DNA from: an uncultured Bradyrhizobium sp.
Lineage (GTDB): Bacteria > Pseudomonadota > Alphaproteobacteria > Rhizobiales > Xanthobacteraceae
Direction of reading: 5' to 3'
Assembly: GCF_936928535.1 (NCBI RefSeq)
Contig: NZ_CAKZHY010000007.1
Location: 1 to 36,322 of the forward strand
DNA length: 36,322 nucleotides
Below, in pieces: positions 17,293 through 25,432 of this stretch. Position numbers and translations under genes: made by a program. Within the stretch, counting starts at the first letter, position 1, and every line of letters starts with the position of its first letter. The notes beneath the pieces were generated by a model. It saw nothing but the letters and a program-made list of their open reading frames with translations. It was not told where the DNA came from and made no database searches.

Positions 17293-18117
17293 ATGTCCAC
17301 CCAGGCCGCCCGCGCTCCCTCGCCGGATCAGCCAATTCTGCTGCGCGAAATGGTCGGGCCCATTGCCGTGCTGACCCTGAACCGGCCGGCCGCGCGCAAC
17401 AGCCTGTCGACGGCGATGATCGCCACCCTACATGCAGCGCTTAATGACATCGGCGGCGACAAGGCCGTCCGCGGTGTCGTGCTCTCGGCCAACGGTCCCG
17501 CGTTCTCGGCCGGTCACGACATGAAGGAACTGACCGCGCGCCGCGCAGATCCCGATCGTGGCCGCGCCTTCTTCGCCGAAGCCATGAATGCCTGTAGCGC
17601 GATGATGCAGGCGATCGTGCATCTGCCGAAGCCGGTGGTCGCTGCCGTCCAGGGCATCGCGACCGCGGCCGGCTGCCAGCTCGTCGCTAGCTGCGATCTT
17701 GCGATTGCATCGGACGCGGCGAGCTTCGCCACGCCCGGGGTCGACATCGGCCTGTTCTGCTCGACGCCGATGGTGGCGCTGTCGCGCAACGTGCCGCGCA
17801 AGCAGGCGATGGAGATGCTGCTGACAGGCGAACCGGTCCCGGCCGCACGCGCGAGAGAGATCGGCCTCGTCAATCGCGTCGTCGCCGCCGGCGCCGAGCG
17901 CGACGTAGCGATTGCGCTGGCGCAACAGGTCGCGCTGAAGTCCGCCTACACCGTCAAGCTCGGCAAGGAGGCGTTCTACCGCCAGGCCGAGATGAGCCTT
18001 GCGGACGCCTATCGCTATGCGTCAGAGGTGATGACCGAGAACATGATGGCCCGCGATGCCGAGGAAGGCATCGGCGCCTTCATCGAGAAGCGCACGCCAA
18101 CCTGGCGGGATGAGTGA
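17293..18117 (+). CDS. Enoyl-CoA hydratase/isomerase family protein, ECHDC3-like, lacking the catalytic glutamates
   Basis: Crotonase-fold protein of 274 residues. The CoA and oxyanion-hole regions are intact: FSAGHDMKEL and GIATAAGCQLVASCDLAIAS. Compared with rat mitochondrial hydratase, the first catalytic Glu (GGGCEL) is Gln here (AAGCQL) and the second (GQPEI) is Gly (ATPGV). The stretch FATPGVDIGLFCSTPMVALS closely matches what I remember of animal ECHDC3, a family with no firm reaction. It probably binds an acyl-CoA but may not hydrate enoyl-CoA. Its last 8 bases overlap the next gene, indicating translational coupling to a CoA-binding protein. Confidence 0.88.
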   Translation: MSTQAARAPSPDQPILLREMVGPIAVLTLNRPAARNSLSTAMIATLHAALNDIGGDKAVRGVVLSANGPAFSAGHDMKELTARRADPDRGRAFFAEAMNACSAMMQAIVHLPKPVVAAVQGIATAAGCQLVASCDLAIASDAASFATPGVDIGLFCSTPMVALSRNVPRKQAMEMLLTGEPVPAARAREIGLVNRVVAAGAERDVAIALAQQVALKSAYTVKLGKEAFYRQAEMSLADAYRYASEVMTENMMARDAEEGIGAFIEKRTPTWRDE

Positions 18118-18721
18118 CAACAAGAAAAGACCAGCAATGAACCACGACGCCTATCCCGACAATTACATCCGCAGCATCCTCAACAGCGTGAAGTCGATCG
18201 CGATGGTCGGGGCCTCGCCGGTCAACGTTCGGCCGAGCTATTTCGCCTTCAAATATCTGGCGCAGCGCGGCTACGACATGATCCCGGTCAATCCCGGACA
18301 TGTCGGCAAGGAGCTGCTTGGAAAGCCGTTCGTCGCCTCGCTGCGCGACATCGGCCGCCCAATCGACATGATCGACATCTTCCGCAACTCCAGCCACATC
18401 ATGCCCGTGGTGGAGGAGGGCCTCACGCTCGATCCGCTGCCGAAGGTGATCTGGATGCAGCTTGGCGCGCGCGACGATGCGGCGGCGGAAAAGGCTGAGG
18501 CCGCCGGTATCAAGGTCGTGATGAACCGCTGCCCCAAGATCGAATACGGCCGCCTGTCGTCGGAGATCTCCTGGATGGGCGTCAATTCGCGCACGCTCTC
18601 CTCCAAACGCCCACCGGCGCCGACGCAGGGAATGCGCCTATCCCTCAATCGGATGAGTGTCGGCGGCGGCGACACTGCGGCCTCCGATCGCGCCGCCAAA
18701 AACAAGAGCGAGCAAAGCTGA
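18110..18721 (+). CDS. CoA-binding domain protein (YccU-like)
   Basis: Rossmann-fold protein of 203 residues with the CoA_binding_2 pattern: SIAMVGASPVNVRPSYFAF near residues 25-43, YDMIPVNPG, a GKPFVASLRDI loop, and KVIWMQLGARDDAAAEKAEA followed by VVMNRCPKIE. The ligand is taken to be CoA or an acyl-CoA by homology with the N-terminal part of acyl-CoA synthetases of the ADP-forming type; no enzyme activity is known. The C-terminal 45 residues are polar and probably disordered. The ATG at 18110 overlaps the stop of the crotonase gene by 8 bases; ATG 18137 is a less likely start. Confidence 0.85.
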   Translation: MSDNKKRPAMNHDAYPDNYIRSILNSVKSIAMVGASPVNVRPSYFAFKYLAQRGYDMIPVNPGHVGKELLGKPFVASLRDIGRPIDMIDIFRNSSHIMPVVEEGLTLDPLPKVIWMQLGARDDAAAEKAEAAGIKVVMNRCPKIEYGRLSSEISWMGVNSRTLSSKRPPAPTQGMRLSLNRMSVGGGDTAASDRAAKNKSEQS

Positions 18722-18858
18722 CGCAATTGCGAAGGATTCGTTTCGCGAACGCGTCAATCGGTAGCACGATCGTTGCGATGTGAAGCCGCGGCTTGACGCC
18801 GGGCACGGCGCCGATCAGCATGCCGCGCGATTTCAGATCACAAGAACAGGACGTATCA

Positions 18859-20136
18859 ATGAGCGATCGCCTTCCGGGATTTTCCACCCTCGCCGTGCAT
18901 GCCGGTGCACAGCCCGATCCGACCACCGGTGCGCGCGCGACTCCAATTTATCAGACGACCTCGTTCGTCTTCAACGACGCCGATCACGCCGCCTCGCTGT
19001 TCGGCCTGCAGGCGTTCGGCAACATCTATACCCGCATCGGCAACCCGACCAACGCGGTGCTGGAGGAGCGCGTTGCCGCGCTCGAGGGCGGCACGGCTGC
19101 GCTTGCGGTCGCCTCGGGCCATGCCGCGCAGGTCGTGGTGTTGCAGCAATTGCTGCAGCCCGGCGACGAGTTCATCGCCGCGCGAAAACTCTATGGCGGC
19201 TCGATCAACCAGTTCACGCATGCGTTCAAGAGCTTCGGCTGGAACGTGGTGTGGGCCGATCCTGATGACATCGCGAGCTTCGAGCGCGCCGTGACGCCGC
19301 GCACCAAGGCGATCTTCATCGAGTCCATTGCCAATCCCGCCGGCAGCATCACCGACATCGAGGCGATCTCGTCGGTGGCACGCAAGGCCGGCGTGCCGCT
19401 GATCGTCGACAACACGTTGGCCTCGCCCTATCTGATCCGCCCGATCGATCACGGCGCCGACATCGTGGTACACTCGCTGACGAAGTTTCTGGGCGGCCAC
19501 GGTAACTCGCTCGGCGGCATCATCGTCGACGCCGGCACCTTCGATTGGTCCACCGGCGGCAAATATCCGATGCTGTCGGAGCCGCGGCCCGAATATCACG
19601 GCATCCGCCTGCAAGAGACGTTCGGCAATTTCGCCTTTGCGATCGCCTGCCGCGTGCTCGGCCTGCGCGACCTCGGGCCGGCGCTGTCGCCGTTCAATGC
19701 CTTCATGATCCTGACGGGCATCGAGACGCTGCCGCTGCGCATGCAGAAGCACTGCGACAACGCCAAGGCCGTCGCCGAATTCCTCGCCGGGCATCCGGCG
19801 GTGGCCTCGGTGAACTACGCGGGCCTTGCCAGCGACAAGTACAACCAGCTCGCCCGCAAATACGCGCCGAAGGGCGCTGGCGCGGTGTTCACCTTCAGCC
19901 TCAAGGGCGGCTACGACGCCGGCGTCAGCCTGGTCTCGAAGCTTCAGCTGTTCTCGCACCTTGCCAATGTCGGCGACACCCGCTCGCTGGTCATCCACCC
20001 GGCCTCGACGACGCATAGCCAACTCGACGACGCCGCCAAGACCAAATCCGGCGCCGGCCCCGACGTGGTGCGGCTCTCGATCGGCATCGAGGACAAGGAA
20101 GATTTGATCGCTGACCTCGAGCAGGCGCTGGCGTAG
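18859..20136 (+). CDS. metY: O-acetylhomoserine sulfhydrylase (Cys/Met metabolism PLP enzyme)
   Basis: PLP-dependent gamma-synthase that makes homocysteine from O-acetylhomoserine and sulfide in methionine synthesis. The 425-residue length and the long internal segment around STGGKYPMLSEPRPEYHG fit MetY better than the shorter MetZ. FGNIYTRIGNPTNAVLEERV and the PLP-lysine motif HSLTKFLGGHG (Lys209) are clear, and IVDNTLASPYLIRP precedes it. The ATG at 18859 starts the conserved N-terminus LPGFSTLAVHAG; the open frame to 18793 is not supported. The 137-bp leader is GC-rich with a palindrome AAGCCGCGGCTT (18783-18794); I could not match it to a SAM riboswitch. Confidence 0.9.
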   Translation: MSDRLPGFSTLAVHAGAQPDPTTGARATPIYQTTSFVFNDADHAASLFGLQAFGNIYTRIGNPTNAVLEERVAALEGGTAALAVASGHAAQVVVLQQLLQPGDEFIAARKLYGGSINQFTHAFKSFGWNVVWADPDDIASFERAVTPRTKAIFIESIANPAGSITDIEAISSVARKAGVPLIVDNTLASPYLIRPIDHGADIVVHSLTKFLGGHGNSLGGIIVDAGTFDWSTGGKYPMLSEPRPEYHGIRLQETFGNFAFAIACRVLGLRDLGPALSPFNAFMILTGIETLPLRMQKHCDNAKAVAEFLAGHPAVASVNYAGLASDKYNQLARKYAPKGAGAVFTFSLKGGYDAGVSLVSKLQLFSHLANVGDTRSLVIHPASTTHSQLDDAAKTKSGAGPDVVRLSIGIEDKEDLIADLEQALA

Positions 20137-20273
20137 CGAGCTTCGAGCCGTCCATTCGCACCGGAATCTGGCGCTGCGCCTGCCGAAGGCTCCGCGCCAG
20201 CTTCCGCTGCCACAGTCGCCCACCAATCCACGACTCGACCCGATCGTGGTGTCGCGACTGCGCAAGGATGGCC

Positions 20274-21026
20274 ATGAATATCGCCGTACCGGATATCGGA
20301 ACGCTTTTTCCAATTCCCTCCCAGACCAGCGCTCACGATAGACGGTTCCTGTTGCAGACCATTGCGCTCGCCAAGCGAGTCCTGGGATCATTCTCTTACG
20401 TTGAGATCGGCTCCTATCTCGGCGGCAGCCTCACCCCGTTCTTGCTGGACCCCGCCTGCAAAGCAGTCCTGTCAATCGATGAACGGGGCCGGCAACAACC
20501 CGACGAACGCGGAGCCAAGTACGACTATTCCGGCATTACGCACCAGACGATGATCAACAATCTGGTATCTCGGGGCGTCCCGACATCCAAGCTGACGACG
20601 TTCGATGGCTCGGTCGATGCCGTCCAAGGCGCCGAGAACAGTTTCGAGATCGCCTTCATCGATGGCGAGCACACCGATATCGCCTGCTTCAGGGACTTCT
20701 TGTGGACGCTGCCGCTGATGAAGAGCGACGCGATCATCCTGTTTCATGACAGCACGCTGGTCCACAAGGCGCTCCGCATGATCGGCCTGTCGATGAGAAA
20801 GTCAGGACAAAAGCACGTGCTCGCGAAGAACAGCGAGTCTGATGTCACAGCCCTCTTCCTGGGAAAATTCACCGACATCGATTTCGCGAGAGAGTTCGGT
20901 CAGGCCGCGAACTGGGACGAGTTTTTCGAGCGGTCGGAAACGGAAGTCATTCAGCACGTTCTGAAGAACAGGGTGAGCATTCAGTTCGACGCGGTCGTCA
21001 CCCCGGTCAGGACGTTCCCCGCCTGA
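20274..21026 (+). CDS. Class I SAM-dependent methyltransferase (Methyltransf_24-like)
   Basis: Rossmann-fold methyltransferase of 250 residues. Motif I is YVEIGSYLGGSL, with an acidic strand end in VLSIDERG, then SFEIAFIDGEHT and a DAIILFHDSTL strand that fits the cephalosporin-hydroxylase/Methyltransf_24 group, which often acts on glycans or small sugars. The acceptor cannot be read from the sequence. The ATG at 20274 has AAGGA five bases upstream; ATG 20268 is directly abutting that site and less likely. It stands alone downstream of metY, 137 bp away, with a different look from its neighbours (more Thr, Ser and Asp, slightly lower GC), which may indicate a separate origin. Confidence 0.82.
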   Translation: MNIAVPDIGTLFPIPSQTSAHDRRFLLQTIALAKRVLGSFSYVEIGSYLGGSLTPFLLDPACKAVLSIDERGRQQPDERGAKYDYSGITHQTMINNLVSRGVPTSKLTTFDGSVDAVQGAENSFEIAFIDGEHTDIACFRDFLWTLPLMKSDAIILFHDSTLVHKALRMIGLSMRKSGQKHVLAKNSESDVTALFLGKFTDIDFAREFGQAANWDEFFERSETEVIQHVLKNRVSIQFDAVVTPVRTFPA

Positions 21027-21064
21027 TCGGCCGAGCCCGCGCGAGTGCGCCGGATGCGCCGCGG

Positions 21065-21082
21065 TTAACAGTCGTTAACCAT
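21065..21082 (+). promoter_or_regulatory. CtrA-like box upstream of the small secreted protein
   Basis: TTAACAGTCGTTAACCAT holds two TTAA half-sites six bases apart, the second within TTAACCAT, a half-site described for the cell-cycle regulator CtrA. The standard full site has a seven-base spacer, so this is imperfect. It lies 51 bases before the ATG at 21133. Confidence 0.3.
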
Positions 21083-21132
21083 ATCTGCCGCATACATCGT
21101 GCTTGGATCGCCCCTTTGATTCGGAGCCGACG

Positions 21133-21477
21133 ATGCTGCGCTGGATGGTGCCCGCCCTGGCAGTAATGCTGATGGCCTCAGCTGCAACGGCCGCCGACCT
21201 GCCCGCCCATCCGAAGCGACGGGCCGCAGCGCCGCCGCAGGACCCACCGAAGGTCTACGTCGAAACCGATCCGGATGCGCTGATCTCGCCGGCCTATGGC
21301 ATCGGCAGCTACATCAGAAACCTGCCGGGCACGCCGCTGCTGCCGGGCTCGCATACGCTGCCGGGCTATTACGGCCGCCCGTGGGACTACGACTATCAGG
21401 GCTCGTATTACGGCGGGAAGCAGGTCGATTATTTCTGGCGCCTGCCCTACTCGTGCGGCATCTACGGGTATTGCTGA
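21133..21477 (+). CDS. Small secreted Pro/Tyr/Gly-rich protein, hypothetical
   Basis: A 114-residue protein without a recognised family. It starts with a Sec signal peptide (MLRWMVPALAVMLMASAATA, cleavage before ADLPAH). The mature part opens with a basic, proline-rich linker (HPKRRAAAPPQDPPKVY), contains the short repeat-like pieces GTPLLPGSHTLPG, and ends in an aromatic stretch YYGRPWDYDYQGSYYGGK followed by two cysteines six residues apart near the C-terminus (SCGIYGYC). The ATG at 21133 is set by GGAG six bases upstream. It is convergent with ctaA, five bases between stops. It may be a cell-envelope protein; that is inference. Confidence 0.75.
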   Translation: MLRWMVPALAVMLMASAATAADLPAHPKRRAAAPPQDPPKVYVETDPDALISPAYGIGSYIRNLPGTPLLPGSHTLPGYYGRPWDYDYQGSYYGGKQVDYFWRLPYSCGIYGYC

Positions 21478-21482
21478 TCTGA

Positions 21483-22565
21483 TCAGCCTGGCTGTCCCAC
21501 AGGTACCGCGCGCGGCCGCGCCTCAGCCGAATGCCGCGCAGCGAGCCGCTCCGCCTGCATCACCGCCAAAGTCAACACGGCGATCGCAACCGCCTGGTGC
21601 GAGAGCGCCAGATCGATCGGCACCTGATTGAGCAGCGTAAGAATGCCGAGCACCACCTGCAAGCTGACCGCCGCAAACAGCCAGAGCGCGCCACGCGCCG
21701 CCGAGCCTGCTCGCGCGCGTACCGCGTCGAACGCATGCAGCGCCACCAGCACGAACAGCAGGTAAGCCGTCATGCGGTGCTCGAACTGCACCGTCAGCAC
21801 GTTGTCGAACATGTTGCGCCACCACGGCGTCTCGAACCACAGCCGCTCGGCCGACGGAATGAATGCGCCGTCGATCTGCGGCCAGGTGTTGTAGGCGCGT
21901 CCAGCGCGCAGGCCCGCGACCAACGCTCCGAAATAGATCTGGATGAAGGTCAGGAAGACCAGCGCCGCGCTGGTGAACCGCAGGCGCGCGGGAACCGCGA
22001 GCTGCGGCCGATCGGCGAGCCGCCGCACCGTCCAGACGATGCCGGCGAAGATCAGCAGCGCCAGCACCAGATGCGTCGCGAGCCGATATTGCGACACTTC
22101 GACCCGCTCGGAGAGGCCAGAGGCCACCATCCACCAGCCGACTGCGCCCTGGAGGCCGCCGAGCGCGAACAGCAGCCACAGCCGCCGCTTCAACTCACGG
22201 GACAGGCCGCCGCGCCACAGGAAGAACAGGAACGGCAGCAGATAGGCCATGCCGATGAAGCGGCCGAGCAGCCGGTGGCTCCATTCCCACCAGAAGATCT
22301 GCTTGAACTCGGACAGGCTCATGCCGGCGTTGAGTTCGCGATATTGCGGGATCTTCTTGTAGGCCTCGAAGGCGTCGGTCCACTGCGCCTCCGACAGAGG
22401 TGGCACGCTGCCGGTAACCGGCTTCCACTCGACGATCGACAGGCCGGATTCCGTCAGCCGCGTCGCGCCGCCGACCAGGACCATCAGCGCGATCAGCGCG
22501 GCTACGGAGATCAGCCACCAGCGCACGGCGCGATGCGGGTTGATCAGGGCGGAATTCGTTGTCAT
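21483..22565 (-). CDS. ctaA: Heme A synthase (CtaA/COX15 type 2)
   Basis: Inner-membrane enzyme that oxidises the C8 methyl of heme O to a formyl group, giving heme A for aa3-type cytochrome oxidases. The 360-residue protein has eight predicted membrane helices and the conserved heme-ligand histidines in [28 protein letters not shown] and [27 protein letters not shown] after helix 1 is diagnostic. I start at ATG 22565 ([18 protein letters not shown]) because the 62 residues upstream have no family match and cross the divergent promoter. It is divergent from the DUF2842 gene. Confidence 0.94.
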   Translation of the reverse strand: MTTNSALINPHRAVRWWLISVAALIALMVLVGGATRLTESGLSIVEWKPVTGSVPPLSEAQWTDAFEAYKKIPQYRELNAGMSLSEFKQIFWWEWSHRLLGRFIGMAYLLPFLFFLWRGGLSRELKRRLWLLFALGGLQGAVGWWMVASGLSERVEVSQYRLATHLVLALLIFAGIVWTVRRLADRPQLAVPARLRFTSAALVFLTFIQIYFGALVAGLRAGRAYNTWPQIDGAFIPSAERLWFETPWWRNMFDNVLTVQFEHRMTAYLLFVLVALHAFDAVRARAGSAARGALWLFAAVSLQVVLGILTLLNQVPIDLALSHQAVAIAVLTLAVMQAERLAARHSAEARPRAVPVGQPG

Positions 22566-22674
22566 TTCAGGGACAAAACCAAGCCTTGTGCCAGGCCACT
22601 TGAACCAGACTGCGCGCCCCTTATAGTCCCCGGCTCCCGCAGTGCAAGTTACGCGAAAGCCGCAAGTCCCTGCC

Positions 22675-22896
22675 ATGACGATCCGCACCCGCAAGTTCCT
22701 TGGCGCCATCCTGCTTCTGGTTTTGGCCACCGTCTGGGCCCTGCTCGGCATGGCAGCGGCGCAGATGCCGTGGATCGCCGAGTCCGGCTGGCGACAGGCG
22801 ATCTATTACGTGGTGGTCGGCATGGGCTGGGTGCTTCCGGCCATGCCGATCGTGAGCTGGATGCAGCGTCCGGACCGGGCGAAATCTAGCTCGTAG
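22675..22896 (+). CDS. DUF2842 family small membrane protein
   Basis: Two-helix inner-membrane protein of 73 residues, found in many alphaproteobacteria; function unknown. The pattern fits the family: [20 protein letters not shown] as the first helix, an [16 protein letters not shown] second helix and the conserved [16 protein letters not shown] end. The ATG at 22675 is preferred to the GTG-like frame start at 22642. It is divergent from ctaA, about 109 bp apart, and its last 11 bases overlap the end of the convergent deacetylase-like gene. Confidence 0.85.
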   Translation: MTIRTRKFLGAILLLVLATVWALLGMAAAQMPWIAESGWRQAIYYVVVGMGWVLPAMPIVSWMQRPDRAKSSS

Positions 22897-23929
22897 CGCT
22901 GCCCGTCGGTTTCACCGGCGCGAAAGCGACGCCCGACACCAGCACCCGCATCATACGCAGCGAACGCACCCGCCCGTCCCAGGAGATCCGCGGCAACGCG
23001 CATAGATTGGTACGCCCTTCCGCATCCACGATGCCCGGGATCGTCGATACCGCACTGGCAAAGCCGGCCTCCTCCGCCATCACGACGTGGCTGCGCCGGA
23101 ACGAGGACCGATCGCCGAACGGATATGCCAAGTGACGGATCTCACGGCGAAACGCGGCTTCCGCCACCGCCTTGCCCATCGTCATCTCGCGCAGCGCCGC
23201 CGCATCCTTCATGTTGGCGAGGCTGGGGTAGTTCACGGTCGCACTGCCAATCGTGACATTCGGATCCGCAGCCAGCCTCGTCAGATCCTCCCAATCCATC
23301 GACGCCTCGCGCGAGAGTGCGGCGAGATCGATGCTGTAGCGCGTGCAGAGATCGGCGATCGCGGCTGACAGATCCGCCGGCGGCAGCGAGCGCAGCCAGC
23401 CCTCGAGATGCGAAAACAGCGCGTACTTCTCGGCATTGTCAGCGGCGGTGAAACGCTGCTCCTTGTCGCCCATCATCAGGCTGACGCGGCTCTCGCGAGC
23501 GATCACCCGCTCGAGCCCAAGCCACCACGCCTCTCCGACGCCGTCGGGAAAGGCAGTCGGAACATATAACGTGAACGGCACGGCGTGGCGCGCCAGCACC
23601 GGATAGGCAAAGCTGATGAAGTCCTTGGGCGCGCCGTCGAAGGTGAGAGCCACGAACCGCCGCTTCTCCGGCAGCGTCACCGCGCGCCGGCAAACCTCGT
23701 CCATACCGAGAAGGTCGTAATTCCAGCGCTTCAGCGCGCGAATGGCGCGATCGAGGAATTGCGGCGTGACCTCGTGTTCGCGCAGTGGCTGGAACGCGCC
23801 GCTCCGCCGCGGCCGCACGTGCTCGAAGCGCAGGATGGCCCCCGCGCCGCGGCTGCGCAGCAAGGGCTGGCCCGAGAACCAGACCAGTTCCAGCTGCAAC
23901 CGCTCCAGCCAACTGTCGTCGGATGCCAA
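22886..23929 (-). CDS. NodB-fold polysaccharide-deacetylase-like protein with lost metal ligands
   Basis: Carbohydrate esterase 4 (NodB) homology protein of 347 residues. The fold is clear from RRFVALTFDG (about 91-99), VLARHAVPFTLYVPTAF, EIRHLAYPFGD and EEAGFASAVST. The catalytic site has decayed: motif 1 is TFDGA instead of TFDDG, so the metal Asp is Gly, and motif 2 is GSATVNYP (228-235) where SHTxxHP would supply two His, now Ala and Tyr. I expect no metal-dependent deacetylation. The start is TTG 23929, with AAGGTGG five bases upstream and a stop before any ATG. It is divergent from a BioF2-like GNAT gene, at the edge of the exopolysaccharide cluster. Confidence 0.8.
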   Translation of the reverse strand: MASDDSWLERLQLELVWFSGQPLLRSRGAGAILRFEHVRPRRSGAFQPLREHEVTPQFLDRAIRALKRWNYDLLGMDEVCRRAVTLPEKRRFVALTFDGAPKDFISFAYPVLARHAVPFTLYVPTAFPDGVGEAWWLGLERVIARESRVSLMMGDKEQRFTAADNAEKYALFSHLEGWLRSLPPADLSAAIADLCTRYSIDLAALSREASMDWEDLTRLAADPNVTIGSATVNYPSLANMKDAAALREMTMGKAVAEAAFRREIRHLAYPFGDRSSFRRSHVVMAEEAGFASAVSTIPGIVDAEGRTNLCALPRISWDGRVRSLRMMRVLVSGVAFAPVKPTGSATS

Positions 23930-24007
23930 TGTCCCACCTTCGCGTTCGCCGGCGGCCTGTTCCCTGACCCATTGTCATTACCCTTTGTTGACATTTATTT
24001 GCAAAGG

Positions 24008-24033
24008 TCGGCCACAGGCCGAAATACGTATTT
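24008..24033. promoter_or_regulatory. Two adjacent palindromes in the divergent deacetylase/GNAT promoter region
   Basis: TCGGCC-ACA-GGCCGA (24008-24022) is directly followed by the perfect 12-bp palindrome AAATACGTATTT (24022-24033). They lie in the 129-bp gap between two divergent EPS-locus genes, 25-50 bases from the GNAT start. A shared regulator binding here is an inference; no protein is identified. Confidence 0.45.
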
Positions 24034-24058
24034 TTAGCTTTCTCGACAGGTTTCGCGA

Positions 24059-25240
24059 ATGACCATGGCTGCGGCGATGCAAAGCCGGACGGCAGAATCG
24101 CCCGCGCGGTCCAAAGCGAGCCGGATTGCGCATGTCGATATCGTCGCCGATCTCGGTGAAGCCGAGAGGGTCTGGCGCGCGCTCGAGGAGCCCGGTCACC
24201 TCTTCACGCCCTATCAGCGGTTCGATCTCCTCGGCACCTGGCAACGATCGGTCGGGGAGCGCGAAGGCGCCCGCCCCTTCGTCGTGATCGCACGTGATGC
24301 CGAGCAGATCCCGCTCGCGCTGCTTCCGCTGGCGTTGCGCCAGAGCCACGGCGTGCGCACGGCCTGCTTCATGGGCGGCAAGCACACGACCTTCAACATG
24401 GGGCTGTGGAACGCCGACTTCGCCGCACAGGCCGAAGTCACCGACCTCGACGCGCTGATTGCACCACTGCGCAACAGGGTCGACGTGCTCGCATTGATGC
24501 AGCAGCCGAAGCGCTGGCACGATCAGCAGAATCCGTTCGCCTTACTGCCACAGCAGAGCGCGATCAACGGCTGCCCCGTGCTGGTGATGGAGCCGGGCGG
24601 CCCACCCGCTTCGCGGATCAGCAACTCCTTCCGCCGCCGGCTCAAGAGCAAGGAGAAGAAGCTCCATGCGCTTGCCGGCTACCGCTATCACCTCGCCACG
24701 ACCGACGCTGAGGTCACCCGCCTGCTCGACTGGTTCTTCCGCGTCAAACCGGCGCGAATGGCAGAGCAGAAGCTGCCGAACGTCTTCGCCGAGCCCGGGG
24801 TCGAGCAATTCATCCGCAGTGCCTGCCTCGCGCCGCGCGGCGACGGCCGCGTCATCGACATTCATGCGCTGGAATGCGACGCGGAAGTGATCGCGATTTT
24901 CGCCGGTGTCGCCGACGGACAGCGCTTTTCGATGATGTTCAACACCTACACGATGTCGGAGCACGCCCGCTACAGTCCGGGCCTGATCCTGATGCGCTAC
25001 ATCATCGACCGCTACGGCGAGCGCGGCTACCGCTCCCTCGATCTCGGCATCGGATCGGACGACTACAAGCGCATGTTCTGCAAGGCCGACGAAGACATCT
25101 TCGACAGTTTCGTGCCCCTGACCCCGCGCGGCAGGCTTGCGGCCATGGCGATGTCCTCGATCAACCACGGCAAGCGCCTGGTGAAGCAGAACCAGATGCT
25201 GTTCGACCTGGCGCGACGGCTAAGGCAGGCGTTCGGGTAG
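24059..25240 (+). CDS. GNAT family protein of the BioF2/FemAB-like group (Acetyltransf_6)
   Basis: Cytoplasmic protein of 393 residues. Two tandem acyltransferase-like halves are expected in this group; the C-terminal half carries ISNSFRRRLKSKEKKLHAL, DGRVIDIHALECDAEVIAIF, FSMMFNTYTMSEHARYSPG and GYRSLDLGIGSDDYKRMFC, the conserved core. Relatives occur in exopolysaccharide and exosortase clusters, where they are thought to transfer acyl or aminoacyl groups to glycans, but the acceptor is not known. The ATG at 24059 is used; ATG 24065 is also possible. It is divergent from the deacetylase-like gene and separated from the copolymerase gene by a repeat. Confidence 0.82.
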   Translation: MTMAAAMQSRTAESPARSKASRIAHVDIVADLGEAERVWRALEEPGHLFTPYQRFDLLGTWQRSVGEREGARPFVVIARDAEQIPLALLPLALRQSHGVRTACFMGGKHTTFNMGLWNADFAAQAEVTDLDALIAPLRNRVDVLALMQQPKRWHDQQNPFALLPQQSAINGCPVLVMEPGGPPASRISNSFRRRLKSKEKKLHALAGYRYHLATTDAEVTRLLDWFFRVKPARMAEQKLPNVFAEPGVEQFIRSACLAPRGDGRVIDIHALECDAEVIAIFAGVADGQRFSMMFNTYTMSEHARYSPGLILMRYIIDRYGERGYRSLDLGIGSDDYKRMFCKADEDIFDSFVPLTPRGRLAAMAMSSINHGKRLVKQNQMLFDLARRLRQAFG

Positions 25241-25272
25241 GAATTCTCGCTCGGGAGATGCTCCCCGCGGCG

Positions 25273-25405
25273 CATCCTTCGAGACGCCCGCCTTTGGCGG
25301 GCCCTCAGGATGAGGGCCGAATTCGCGGCGACAGTTTCAACGGACGCAGAATTGGCCAAGCCTCATCCTGAGGAGACCGCGAAGCGGTCGTCTCGAAGGA
25401 CGAGG
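25273..25405. repeat. Bradyrhizobium-type palindromic repeat, two inverted halves
   Basis: The left half runs CATCCTTCGAGACG to CTCAGGATGAGG and contains CCCGCC/GGCGGG. The right half runs CCTCATCCTGAGG to CTCGAAGGACGAGG and contains GACCGC/GCGGTC. The halves are inverted copies and could fold into a cruciform. It lies between two convergent genes and may act as a transcription barrier. Confidence 0.8.
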
Positions 25406-25432
25406 CGCTTGCTCAGACTCAGAACCAATAGC

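Noticed and set aside
18722..18858. Possible SAM-type riboswitch in the leader of the methionine-synthesis gene
   Set aside because: The leader is GC-rich with palindromes, but I could not find the conserved GTGATTTG and TTAAACAAG-GCTAAA elements of the SAM-II class. A covariance-model search would decide.
18856..20391. Open frame of 511 codons on the minus strand opposite metY
   Set aside because: No family match and the expected composition of an antisense frame; metY on the other strand is clear.
22566..22751. N-terminal extension of ctaA by 62 codons
   Set aside because: No homology expected there, and it would cover the divergent promoter and the start of the DUF2842 gene.
23439..23978. 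ATG-started frame overlapping the deacetylase-like gene on the same strand, which might be its true start
   Set aside because: It is in a different frame, very Arg-rich and ends in the middle of the NodB domain; the TTG-started frame carries the family motifs.
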